Shown one piece after another: positions 23,864-32,638 of a DNA stretch of 64,000 bases. The translations under genes and the position numbers were made by a program. The notes beneath the pieces are model-generated. The model searched no databases, was not told where the DNA came from, and saw only the letters and a program-made list of their open reading frames with translations. Position 1 is the first letter of the stretch. The number at the start of each line of letters is the position of its first letter. Where the stretch lies: positions 62,001 through 126,000 of the forward strand of contig CAVUZJ010000006.1 in assembly GCA_963745975.1 (NCBI GenBank). The letters are read 5' to 3'. Origin of the DNA: JAKAWQ01 sp963745975 (lineage in GTDB: Bacteria > Pseudomonadota > Alphaproteobacteria > Acetobacterales > Acetobacteraceae).

Positions 23864-25957
23864 ATGAGTACCGGGTTCGGGGCCGAGCTTGGCTTCAAGG
23901 GCAAGCTTTTGTGGTCCGCGGTCGTTGTGCTCGGCGTCGTTTCCTGTGCCGTCGTGGCACTGAACCGGGGCGAGCCCGTCAACGCCGCCTGGCTGCTCGT
24001 GGCAGCGGTCTGCATCTACTTCATTTCCTACCGCTTCTACGGCCTCTTCATCGCCAACAAGGCGCTCGGCATCAATGCGATGCGCCAAACTCCCGCCTAT
24101 CGCCATAACGATGGCCTCGATTACGTGCCGACCAACCGCTACGAGCTGTTCGGCCACCATTTCGCGGCGATCGCCGGAGCCGGACCGCTGGTAGGCCCGG
24201 TGCTTGCCGCACAGATGGGCTATCTTCCCGGAACGCTCTGGATTCTCGCCGGCGTCGTCTTCGCGGGCGCGGTCCAGGACATGATCGTCCTCTTCCTCTC
24301 CACAAGGCGTGACGGCCGCTCGCTCGGCGACATGATCCGCTCCGAGATGGGGCCGGTCGCCGGCGCCGCGGCCGGCATCGGTGTGCTGCTCATTTGCGTC
24401 ATCATCATCGCGGTCCTCGCCCTGGTCGTGGTCAACGCCTTGAAGGGCAGCCCGTGGGGCACCTTCGCGGTCCTCACCACCATCCCGATCGCGTTCCTGA
24501 TGGGCCTCTACGACCGCTTCTTCCGGCCCGGCCGGCTCGCGGAGGTCTCTCTCCTCGGCGGTGTTCTGCTCCTGGCGGCGATCGTGTTCGGCCGGAACAT
24601 CGCCGATACGCCGGCGATCGCCTTCTACTTCAACCTATCCGGCCCGACGCTGGCGCTGATCATCATCTTCTACGGGTTCGTGGCCTCGGTGCTCCCGGTC
24701 TGGCTGCTGCTCGTGCCGCGCACCTATCTCTCGACCTTCATGAAGGTGGGCGCGCTCGTCCTGCTGGCCGGTGGCATCCTCATCGTCCGCCCGGAGCTGC
24801 AGATGGCGGCCATCACCAAGTTCGTCGACGGAACCGGTCCCGTATGGTCGGGCAGCCTGTTCCCGTTCCTCTTCATCACGATCGCCTGCGGCTCGGTCTC
24901 CGGCTGGCACGCGCTTGTCTCGTCGGGCACCACGCCGAAGATGATCGAGAACGAAAGCCAGATCCCCTTCATCGGCTATGGCGGCATGCTGACCGAATCC
25001 TTCGTCGCCATCATGGCCATGATCGGCGCTTCGGTGATCCATCCCGGCGTCTATTTCGCGATGAACAGCTCGGCGGGCCTGATCGGAACCACCGCCGCGC
25101 AAGCCGCCCATGTCATCTCGTCCTGGGGCTTCACCGTCACGCCCGCCATGCTGACCCAGACGGCACACGATGTCGGCGAAACGACGATCCTCTCGCGCAC
25201 CGGCGGCGCGCCGACGCTTGCCGTCGGCATGGCCACGATCTTTTCGCAGTTCCTGGGCGGCCGCGCACTGATGGGGATCTGGTACCACTTCGCCATCCTG
25301 TTCGAGGCCCTGTTCATCCTGACGACCGTCGATTCCGGCACGCGGATTTGCCGCTTCATGATCCAGGACTATATCGGCCATGCCGTTCCCGCCTTCGCGG
25401 ACACCAAGTCGTGGACGAACAACATCATCGGCTCGGGCATCTCCTGCGTGCTCTGGGGCTATCTGCTCTACGCGGGCGTCAACGATCCGTACGGCGGGAT
25501 CTGGACGATGTGGTCGCTCTTCGGCGCTACCAACCAGATGCTAGCGGCGATCGCGCTCATCCTCTGCACCGTGGTCCTCTTCAAGATGAAGCGCCAGCGC
25601 TATGCCTGGATCACCATCGTTCCGACCGTGTGGCTGGTCGTCTGCACGGTCACCGCGGGCCTCGAAAAAGTCTTCGACCCGGATCCGGCAGTGGGATATA
25701 TCAGCCACGCGCTCCAATTCAGCAGCGCGCTCGCGGCGCATCAGCTGCTGGCGCCGGCGAAGTCGCTTGGTGCAATGAGCAGGGTCATCTTCAACGACTA
25801 TCTCGATGCGGGCTTGGCGGCCCTGGCGGTGGCTCTGGTCGTCGTGATGATCGTTTACGCCTTCATCGAGATTCCGAGGGCCATGGGGACGCCGAAGGTC
25901 ACCGCCACCGAGATCGGCGCCGGAGCCGCCGCGGCGGCGGGAAGCGGAGATGATTGA
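23864..25957 (+). CDS. cstA: CstA-family pyruvate/peptide transporter
   Basis: A 697-residue inner-membrane protein with about sixteen hydrophobic segments. Conserved CstA stretches are present: NAMRQTPAYRHNDGLDYVPT, GHHFAAIAGAGPLVGPVLAAQ, GSVSGWHALVSSGTTPKM and the late SLFGATNQMLAAIAL. Family members import pyruvate (BtsT, CstA) and possibly peptides. AGGAGG lies before the ATG. The gene overlaps the downstream ybdD-like gene by 8 bases, as expected because YbdD proteins accompany CstA. NifJ lies in the same run, so imported pyruvate is the most economical substrate. Confidence 0.92.
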   Translation: MSTGFGAELGFKGKLLWSAVVVLGVVSCAVVALNRGEPVNAAWLLVAAVCIYFISYRFYGLFIANKALGINAMRQTPAYRHNDGLDYVPTNRYELFGHHFAAIAGAGPLVGPVLAAQMGYLPGTLWILAGVVFAGAVQDMIVLFLSTRRDGRSLGDMIRSEMGPVAGAAAGIGVLLICVIIIAVLALVVVNALKGSPWGTFAVLTTIPIAFLMGLYDRFFRPGRLAEVSLLGGVLLLAAIVFGRNIADTPAIAFYFNLSGPTLALIIIFYGFVASVLPVWLLLVPRTYLSTFMKVGALVLLAGGILIVRPELQMAAITKFVDGTGPVWSGSLFPFLFITIACGSVSGWHALVSSGTTPKMIENESQIPFIGYGGMLTESFVAIMAMIGASVIHPGVYFAMNSSAGLIGTTAAQAAHVISSWGFTVTPAMLTQTAHDVGETTILSRTGGAPTLAVGMATIFSQFLGGRALMGIWYHFAILFEALFILTTVDSGTRICRFMIQDYIGHAVPAFADTKSWTNNIIGSGISCVLWGYLLYAGVNDPYGGIWTMWSLFGATNQMLAAIALILCTVVLFKMKRQRYAWITIVPTVWLVVCTVTAGLEKVFDPDPAVGYISHALQFSSALAAHQLLAPAKSLGAMSRVIFNDYLDAGLAALAVALVVVMIVYAFIEIPRAMGTPKVTATEIGAGAAAAAGSGDD

Positions 25958-26156
25958 TCAGCTGCACCGCTTTTGCCAATGTGCTGCCCGGACCGCGCAT
26001 CTCATGGTCGGGATCCCCGACTACCGGACCTATGTGGAGCACCGCAGGAAGACGCACCCCGAAGAGCCGATCATGACCTATGAGGAGTTCTATCGGGAGT
26101 GCGTCAGCCGGCGCTACACGGCGGAAAAGGGCAAGTTCAAGGGCGGCTGCTGCTGA
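25950..26156 (+). CDS. YbdD/YjiX-family small CstA partner
   Basis: A 68-residue protein of the YbdD/YjiX family, which is almost always encoded next to CstA-type transporters and is needed for their activity in some species. Typical features are the Met-Val-Gly-Ile-Pro-Asp-Tyr segment near residue 19, the basic YVEHRRKTHPEEPIMTYEEFYREC block, and a C-terminal GGCC that may bind metal. Its start overlaps the end of cstA by 8 bases. The next gene starts 74 bases downstream. Confidence 0.9.
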   Translation: MIDQLHRFCQCAARTAHLMVGIPDYRTYVEHRRKTHPEEPIMTYEEFYRECVSRRYTAEKGKFKGGCC

Positions 26157-26230
26157 CGCCAGCCGATGGCGCGAAGGCGCTTTGCCTTCCTGCCTCCTTG
26201 AACCGAACGACAGCGACGGAGACGCCGTTC

Positions 26231-27874
26231 ATGAGCATCACGACCCGCCGCGACATGACCCCGATCGTGGATCTGACCCACGAGAAGGGAACCGGACCGG
26301 TACGCGTTCGCCGCCCGATCTATGTCGATCTCCTGCCCCCCTGCAACCAAGCCTGCCCCGCCGGCGAGAACATCCAGGCCTGGCTCGACCTCGCGCAAGC
26401 GGGCCGATACCGCGAAGCTTGGGAGACGCTGGTCCGGGACAACCCGATGCCGGGCGTGCATGGCCGCGTCTGCTACCATCCTTGCGAGACTTCCTGCAAT
26501 CGCGGGCAGCTCGATGCGGCGGTGAGCATTCATGCGGTCGAGCGATATCTCGGCGATCTCGCTGCAAAGCATGGCTGGCCGTTCAAGGCCGACGCTCCGC
26601 CCACCGGCAAGCGCGTGCTCGTCATCGGTGCCGGGCCGAGCGGACTTTCCGCCGCCTACCATCTTGCGCGCCTCGGCCACAGCGCGGAGATCCGCGAAGC
26701 CGGCCCGCTTCCCGGCGGGATGATGCATTTCGGCATCCCGGCGTACCGCCTCCCCCGGGCGGACCTGCTCGGCGAAATCGCGCGCATCGAGGCAATGGGC
26801 GTGAAGATCACCGCGAACCACAAGGTCGAGGACGTTGAGGCCGAGAAGAAGGAAGGCGGGTTCGACGCCGTCTTCATTGCCATCGGTGCCGGCCTCGGCA
26901 AGCACGTCGATATTCCGGCCCGCGACGCCGCGCGCGTGCTCGACGCCGTATCTCTGCTGCACAACGTCACCGCCGGAGAGTCGCCGCGGCTCGGGCGAAG
27001 GGTCATCGTCTATGGTGGTGGCAACACCGCGATGGACGCGGCGCGAACCGCGAAGCGCCTGGGCGCCGAAGAGACGCTCATCGTCTATCGCCGCGATCGC
27101 GCCCACATGCCGGCGCACGCCTTCGAGGCGGACGAGGCGGTCGAGGAAGGGGTCAAGATCAAGTGGCTGACGACGATCAAGGAAGTGGTCGGCCCGGACC
27201 TCACGGTCGAAATGATGGAACTCGATTCCGAAGGAAGGCCCCATCCCACGGGACGGTTCGAGGCGCTCCAAGCCGACGCGATCGTGCTTGCGCTCGGCCA
27301 GGAGACCGACAGCCGCTTTCTGCGCAAGCTGACCGGCATCCAATTCGCTGCGGACGGCGCGGTCGTGGTCGGCCCCGACATGATGACCGGCCATCCGGGC
27401 GTCTTCGCCGGCGGCGATATGGTTCCCGGGGAGCAGTCCGTCACCATCTCGGTCGGCCACGGCAAGCGGGCCGCACGCAATATCGATGCCTGGCTCCGCA
27501 ATGTTCGATTCGAGCCGCTGCCCAAGCATCCGCTGGCGACCTTCGAGACGCTGCACCTTCCGGTCTATAGCGACGCCGATCCGCGCCCCCAGAAAACCCT
27601 CGATCTCGGCGAGCGGGCACGGACCTTCGATGAGGTGGTGGCAGGACTCTCGGAAACGGCGGCTCGCTACGAGGCCGAGCGATGCCTATCCTGCGGCAAC
27701 TGCTTCGAGTGCGACAATTGCTACGCCGCCTGCCCCGAGGACGCGATCATCAAGCTCGGGCCCGGCCGGCGCTACCGGTACGATTACGCCAAATGCACGG
27801 GTTGCGCCGTCTGCTTCGAGCAGTGCCCCTGCCACGCCATCGAGATGATCCCGGAGCCAGCGGGAAATGACTGA
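26231..27874 (+). CDS. GltD-like NAD(P)H:ferredoxin oxidoreductase with C-terminal 2[4Fe-4S] domain
   Basis: A 547-residue flavoprotein resembling the glutamate synthase small subunit. The N-terminal cysteine-rich domain shows CNQACPAGENIQAW and CYHPCETSCNR. The FAD fold is VLVIGAGPSGLSAAYHLARLG and the NADP fold VIVYGGGNTAMDAARTAKRLG. Unlike plain GltD it ends with two ferredoxin motifs, CLSCGNCFECDNC and CTGCAVCFEQCPC. No large subunit is present. It overlaps nifJ by 8 bases. The likely role is electron transfer between NAD(P)H and the ferredoxin or Fe-S centres served by NifJ. The ATG at 26231 is where conserved sequence begins; the open frame upstream overlaps ybdD. Confidence 0.85.
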   Translation: MSITTRRDMTPIVDLTHEKGTGPVRVRRPIYVDLLPPCNQACPAGENIQAWLDLAQAGRYREAWETLVRDNPMPGVHGRVCYHPCETSCNRGQLDAAVSIHAVERYLGDLAAKHGWPFKADAPPTGKRVLVIGAGPSGLSAAYHLARLGHSAEIREAGPLPGGMMHFGIPAYRLPRADLLGEIARIEAMGVKITANHKVEDVEAEKKEGGFDAVFIAIGAGLGKHVDIPARDAARVLDAVSLLHNVTAGESPRLGRRVIVYGGGNTAMDAARTAKRLGAEETLIVYRRDRAHMPAHAFEADEAVEEGVKIKWLTTIKEVVGPDLTVEMMELDSEGRPHPTGRFEALQADAIVLALGQETDSRFLRKLTGIQFAADGAVVVGPDMMTGHPGVFAGGDMVPGEQSVTISVGHGKRAARNIDAWLRNVRFEPLPKHPLATFETLHLPVYSDADPRPQKTLDLGERARTFDEVVAGLSETAARYEAERCLSCGNCFECDNCYAACPEDAIIKLGPGRRYRYDYAKCTGCAVCFEQCPCHAIEMIPEPAGND

Positions 27875-30800
27875 AGGCATGAACCAGGTCACGACGATGG
27901 ACGGCAATACGGCCGTCGCCCATGTCGCGTACCGCGTCAACGAGGCCTGCGCGATTTTTCCGATCACCCCGTCCTCGACCATGGCGGAGCTGGCGGACGA
28001 GTGGGCCTCCATGGGGATCACGAACATTTGGGGGAACATCCCCGTCGTGCAGGAAATGCAGAGCGAAGGGGGCGCGGCCGGCGCGGTCCACGGCGCGCTC
28101 CAGGCGGGGGCCCTGACGACGACCTTCACGGCCTCCCAGGGCCTGATGCTGATGATCCCCAATATGTTCAAGATCGCAGGCGAGCTGACTTCCACCGTCT
28201 TTCATGTTGCCGCGCGCTCCGTCGCGACCCAGGCGCTCTCCATCTTCGGCGACCACTCCGACGTGATGGCGGTGCGCCCGACGGGATTCGCCCTCCTCGC
28301 TTCGGGCTCGGTCCAGGAGGCGCATGATTCGGCCCTGATCGCCCAGGCGGCGACGCTCAAGTCCCGCGTGCCCTTCCTGCACTTCTTTGACGGTTTCCGC
28401 ACCTCCCACGAGCTCAACACGCTGACCCTGCTCACGGACGCCCAGATCCGCGCGATGATCGATGATGCACTTGTGCGGGCGCATCGGGCGCGCGCGCTCA
28501 ACCCCGAGAATCCCTTCATCCGCGGCACGGCACAGAACCCCGATACGTTCTTCCAGGGACGGGAGGCCGTGAACCCCTTCTACGCCCGCGTGCCGGGCAT
28601 CGTGCAGTCAGCGATGGACGATTTCGCGAAGCTCACCGGCCGGCAGTATCATCTCTTCGACTACGAGGGCCCGGCGGACGCCGAGCGGGTGCTCGTGCTT
28701 ATGGGCTCCGGCGCCGAGACGGCGCGCGAGACCGCGGCCGCCCTTCGTGCCGCGGGCGAGAAGACGGGCGTGATCCAGGTCCGCCTCTATCGCCCCTTCT
28801 CCGCCGCACACTTCCTGGCAGCCGTTCCGAAGACCTGCCGCGCAGTCGCCGTCCTCGAGCGGACGAAGGAGCCGGGAGCCGGAGAGCCACTCTATCTCGA
28901 TGTCGCGACCACTCTCGCCCAGGCCCTCTCACGGCGCGAGCGCCATTCGATGCCCATGGTCATCGGCGGCCGCTACGGGCTCTCCTCGAAGGACTTCACC
29001 CCGGCGATGGCCAAGGCGGTGTTCGACGAGCTGAAGAACCCCGAGCCGAAGAACAGCTTCACCGTCGGCATCATCGACGATGTCTCGCACACCAGCCTTG
29101 CCGTGGACCTCAACTATTCGACCGAGCCCGCGGAGGTGGTCCGTGCCGTCTTCTACGGCCTCGGCGCCGACGGGACGGTCGGCGCGAACAAGAACAGCGT
29201 GAAGATCATCGCCGAAGACGCGGGGCTCTTCGCGCAAGGGTATTTCGTCTACGATTCCCACAAATCCGGCGCCCAGACCGTCTCGCATCTCCGCTTCGGG
29301 CCGAAGCCGATCCGCTCGCCCTACCTGATCCAGGAAGCGAATTTCGTCGGCTGCCATCAGTTCCAGTTCCTCGAGCGGCAGGACATGCTGCGCCTCGCCG
29401 CCCCCGGCGCCATTTTTCTGCTCAACAGCCCCTACGGTCCGGATGACGTCTGGGACCATCTGCCGCGTTCCGTCCAGAGCCGGATCATCGAGAAGAAGCT
29501 CCGCTTCTTCGTGATCGACGCAAGCGCTGTCGCCGAGGCGGTCGGCCTTCGCGGCCGCACGAACACTGTGCTGCAGACCTGCTTCTTCGCGCTCTCCGGC
29601 GTGCTGCCGAAGGATGCGGCAATCGCGCAGATCAAGAAGGCGATCCGGAAGACCTACGGCGCGAAGGGCGAGCAGGTCGTCGAGCAGAATTTCAAGGCAG
29701 TGGACGACACGCTCTCCCGGTTGCACGAGGTGAAGATTCCCGCTGCCGCGACCAGCCCGTTCGATCGCCCGCCGCCGGTTCCCGCGAACGCGCCGCTGTT
29801 CGTCCGCCAGGTGACCGCACGGATGTTCGAGGGTCTCGGCGACGAGATCCCGGTGAGCCTCATGCCCGTTGACGGCACGTTTCCTTCCGGCACCTCCGCG
29901 TGGGAGAAGCGAAACATCGCCGATGAGGCGCCGGTCTGGCGCGCCGATCTCTGCGTGCAATGCGGGCAATGCAGCTTCGTCTGCCCCCATAGCGTCATCC
30001 GGGCCAAATATTATGACGAGTCCCGGCTCGATGGCGCGCCCGATAGCTTCAAGTCGGCACCGGTCAATGCGCGGGGCTATCCCGATATCCGCTTCACGCT
30101 GCAATTTTATGTGGAGGACTGCACGGGATGCGGCCTCTGCATCGAGGCCTGCCCGGCACATAGCCCGATCGAGCCCGGGATCAAGGCGATCAATCTCGAG
30201 CCCAAGGCACCGCTCGTTGCGACGGAGCGCGCCAATATCCGGTTCTTCGAGAAGCTTCCCGTCAACGACCGCGCGCGCGTCGATTTCGCGAACGTGCGCG
30301 GTGTTCAGTTCCTCGAGCCGCTCTTCGAATTCCCCGGCGCCTGCGCGGGTTGCGGCGAGACGCCTTATCTCAAGCTGCTCTCTCAGCTTTTTGGCGACCG
30401 GATGATGGTCGCGAATGCGACGGGCTGCTCGTCGATCTATGGCGCCAATCTTCCCGTGACACCCTGGAGCAAGAATTCCGAGGGGCGTGGCCCCGCCTGG
30501 TCGAACTCGCTCTTCGAGGACGACGCGGAGTTTGGCTTGGGCTTCCGCCTCGCGGCGGACAAGCATCTCGATCTCGCGACCAGCCGCCTCCAATCTCTTT
30601 CCACGGAGCTTGGCGACGGCTTCGTCGCTTCGATCCTGAGCGCCCCCCAGATACGGGAATCCGAGATCCGTGCGCAGCGCATCCGCGTGGCCGAGCTCAA
30701 GACGAAGCTTCTGGCGCTTGCCGAAAAGAACGATGCGGCGCGCGACCTGCTCTCCGTCGTCGATCACCTCGTCCGGCGCAGCATCTGGATCGTCGGCGGC

Positions 30801-31466
30801 GACGGCTGGGCCTATGATATCGGCTATGGCGGCCTCGACCACGTGCTGGCGAGCGCCCGCGATGTCAATGTGCTGGTCCTCGACACCGAGGTCTATTCCA
30901 ACACCGGCGGCCAGGCCTCGAAGGCGACGCCGCTTGGCGCCATCGCCAAGTTCGCGGCTGCCGGCAAGCGCGTTGCCCGCAAAGATCTGGCGTTGCAGGC
31001 AATCGCGTACGGCAATGTCTATGTGGCGCAGATCGCGATGGGCGCCAATCCGCAGCAGACCCTCCAGGCTTTCCGCGAGGCGGAGGCCTATCCGGGGCCC
31101 TCCCTCATCCTCGCCTACAGCCACTGCATCGCGCACGGGTTCGACCTTCGCTATGGGATGGAGCAGCAGCGGCTTGCCGCGGCGAGCGCCTATTGGCCCC
31201 TCTTCCGCTACAATCCGGCGATGCGCGAGATCGGCGAGGCGCCGTTCCGGCTCGATTCACCGCGGCCGACCATTCCGCTCAAGGATTATGCCTATAACGA
31301 GCTGCGCTATCGCGCGCTTGCCGCGATGCGTCCCACCGAAGCCGCGGCCCTTCTGCGCCAGGCGCAGGAGAACGTCACCGAGAAATACCGAACCTACGAG
31401 AGTTTTGCGCGAGTGTCGGCCGGACCCGGGCCGACAGAGGCGGCGCTCGGCGTCGGCAACAACTGA
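27867..31466 (+). CDS. nifJ: Pyruvate:ferredoxin (flavodoxin) oxidoreductase
   Basis: A full-length, 1199-residue single-chain PFOR. It converts pyruvate and CoA to acetyl-CoA and CO2, reducing ferredoxin or flavodoxin. Domains run in the standard order: pyrimidine-binding domain with YRVNEACAIFPITPSS, domain II, the gamma domain, a two-cluster ferredoxin insert (CVQCGQCSFVCP and CTGCGLCIEACP), and the TPP domain (GGDGWAYDIGYGGLDH, EVYSNTGGQASKATP). The third cluster cysteines are visible in CAGCGETPY and YSHCIAHG. All look intact. The enzyme is oxygen sensitive in most organisms, consistent with the FNR-type box before cstA. An alternative start is the ATG at 27879. Confidence 0.95.
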   Translation: MTEGMNQVTTMDGNTAVAHVAYRVNEACAIFPITPSSTMAELADEWASMGITNIWGNIPVVQEMQSEGGAAGAVHGALQAGALTTTFTASQGLMLMIPNMFKIAGELTSTVFHVAARSVATQALSIFGDHSDVMAVRPTGFALLASGSVQEAHDSALIAQAATLKSRVPFLHFFDGFRTSHELNTLTLLTDAQIRAMIDDALVRAHRARALNPENPFIRGTAQNPDTFFQGREAVNPFYARVPGIVQSAMDDFAKLTGRQYHLFDYEGPADAERVLVLMGSGAETARETAAALRAAGEKTGVIQVRLYRPFSAAHFLAAVPKTCRAVAVLERTKEPGAGEPLYLDVATTLAQALSRRERHSMPMVIGGRYGLSSKDFTPAMAKAVFDELKNPEPKNSFTVGIIDDVSHTSLAVDLNYSTEPAEVVRAVFYGLGADGTVGANKNSVKIIAEDAGLFAQGYFVYDSHKSGAQTVSHLRFGPKPIRSPYLIQEANFVGCHQFQFLERQDMLRLAAPGAIFLLNSPYGPDDVWDHLPRSVQSRIIEKKLRFFVIDASAVAEAVGLRGRTNTVLQTCFFALSGVLPKDAAIAQIKKAIRKTYGAKGEQVVEQNFKAVDDTLSRLHEVKIPAAATSPFDRPPPVPANAPLFVRQVTARMFEGLGDEIPVSLMPVDGTFPSGTSAWEKRNIADEAPVWRADLCVQCGQCSFVCPHSVIRAKYYDESRLDGAPDSFKSAPVNARGYPDIRFTLQFYVEDCTGCGLCIEACPAHSPIEPGIKAINLEPKAPLVATERANIRFFEKLPVNDRARVDFANVRGVQFLEPLFEFPGACAGCGETPYLKLLSQLFGDRMMVANATGCSSIYGANLPVTPWSKNSEGRGPAWSNSLFEDDAEFGLGFRLAADKHLDLATSRLQSLSTELGDGFVASILSAPQIRESEIRAQRIRVAELKTKLLALAEKNDAARDLLSVVDHLVRRSIWIVGGDGWAYDIGYGGLDHVLASARDVNVLVLDTEVYSNTGGQASKATPLGAIAKFAAAGKRVARKDLALQAIAYGNVYVAQIAMGANPQQTLQAFREAEAYPGPSLILAYSHCIAHGFDLRYGMEQQRLAAASAYWPLFRYNPAMREIGEAPFRLDSPRPTIPLKDYAYNELRYRALAAMRPTEAAALLRQAQENVTEKYRTYESFARVSAGPGPTEAALGVGNN

Positions 31467-31496
31467 GGCCCGCAACGGCAGGAGGGAGAGAGCGCA

Positions 31497-32510
31497 ATGG
31501 ACCTCACCACACGCTATCTGGGCCTCGACCTGCCGAGCCCGATCGTCGCCGGCGCGGGACCGCTCAATCGCGAGCTCGACAATCTCAGGCGCCTTGAAGA
31601 TCTCGGCGCCGGAGCGGTGGTTCTCCCCTCGATCTTCGAGGAGCAGGTCGAGCGTGAGGAGCGCCTGATCGAGGAGCTGATTACCGCCGGGACCGAGAGT
31701 TACGGCGAGGTGCTGAGCTATTTCCCCGCGCAGACGGCCTACGCGATGGATCCCGAGCGCTACCTGGATTTCATCCGCCGCGCGAGTGAGGCGGTGGATA
31801 TCCCTCTCATCGCGAGCCTCAACGGCGTCACCGACCATGGTTGGATCTCTTATGCGCGGCGGATCGAGGAGGCAGGCGCGCGCGCGATCGAGCTCAATAT
31901 CTACTTCATTCCCTCCGACCTCGCGCTCACAGGTCAGGAGGTCGAGCGGCTTTATCTCGATATCGTCAGAGCCGTTCGCGCTTCCGTCAGGATTCCGATC
32001 GCGGTCAAGATCGGCCCTTATTTCAGCGCGCCAGGCCATATGGCTCGGCGGCTCGATCAGGAAGGCGCCGACGGCCTCGTGCTCTTCAATCGTTTCTACC
32101 AGCCGGATATCGATCTGGCGAAGCTGGCGCTCGTCTCTGATCTCGAGCTGAGCAACCCCTACGAGATCCGCCTGCCGCTGCTCTGGATGAGCCTGCTGTC
32201 AGGGCGGGTGAAGGCATCGCTCGCTGCGAGCACAGGCGTCGAGAGCGCCGATGAGGTGGTCAAATACCTGCTCGCCGGCGCCGATGTCGTCATGACCACC
32301 TCCTCGCTCCTGCGGCACGGCGTCGGGCATATGAAGGCGCTGCTCGATGGGCTCAAAGCCTGGCTTGGGGCGCGCGGACTCGAATCGGTGAGCGCCGTCC
32401 GCGGCCGCATGAGCCAGCGGAACGTCGCCGACCCGGCCGCCTTCGAGCGCGCCAACTATATCAAGACGCTGCAATTCTACCGCGCCGCTCCGTTCGAGGC
32501 CTCCCGCTGA
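31497..32510 (+). CDS. Dihydroorotate dehydrogenase-like flavoprotein
   Basis: A 337-residue TIM barrel of the class 1 PyrD/PreA superfamily, expected to bind FMN. The N-terminus LTTRYLGLDLPSPIVAGAGPL and the late VESADEVVKYLLAGADVVMTTSS are typical. The active-site loop that reads N-x-S-C-P-N in true enzymes is NIYFIP here, so the catalytic Cys and Asn are missing and pyrimidine synthesis is unlikely. Genes of this kind often lie beside nifJ. It starts 30 bases after the nifJ stop with GGAGGGAGAG upstream. Its role may be electron transfer or assembly with the GltD-like protein, as PreA works with PreT. That is inference. Confidence 0.8.
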   Translation: MDLTTRYLGLDLPSPIVAGAGPLNRELDNLRRLEDLGAGAVVLPSIFEEQVEREERLIEELITAGTESYGEVLSYFPAQTAYAMDPERYLDFIRRASEAVDIPLIASLNGVTDHGWISYARRIEEAGARAIELNIYFIPSDLALTGQEVERLYLDIVRAVRASVRIPIAVKIGPYFSAPGHMARRLDQEGADGLVLFNRFYQPDIDLAKLALVSDLELSNPYEIRLPLLWMSLLSGRVKASLAASTGVESADEVVKYLLAGADVVMTTSSLLRHGVGHMKALLDGLKAWLGARGLESVSAVRGRMSQRNVADPAAFERANYIKTLQFYRAAPFEASR

Positions 32511-32569
32511 GGGGCTTCCACTCGCCGATAGCGACCCGCCACAGGTGGCCGCGGCGGCCAAGCCTTTGA

Positions 32570-32583
32570 TTGATCTTGGTCAA
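32570..32583. promoter_or_regulatory. FNR/FixK-type box upstream of the HlyD/ABC exporter
   Basis: TTGATCTTGGTCAA fits TTGAY-N4-RTCAA with perfect outer arms. The centre at 32576.5 predicts a class II start near 32618. CATTCT at 32605-32610 is placed as its -10. The exporter ATG is at 32639. The box lies 59 bases past the stop of the preceding gene, so the exporter probably has its own low-oxygen promoter. Confidence 0.6.
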
Positions 32584-32638
32584 GGCGCGCGGCTCGGGCT
32601 CGCCCATTCTCACATGCGAGCGAGCGCAAAGCATCCAG

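Noticed and set aside
28929..31136. 735-codon open frame opposite nifJ
   Set aside because: GC-rich genes give long antisense frames. It has no ribosome site, its composition is Arg/Glu/Asp-rich, and nifJ on the other strand is intact and conserved.
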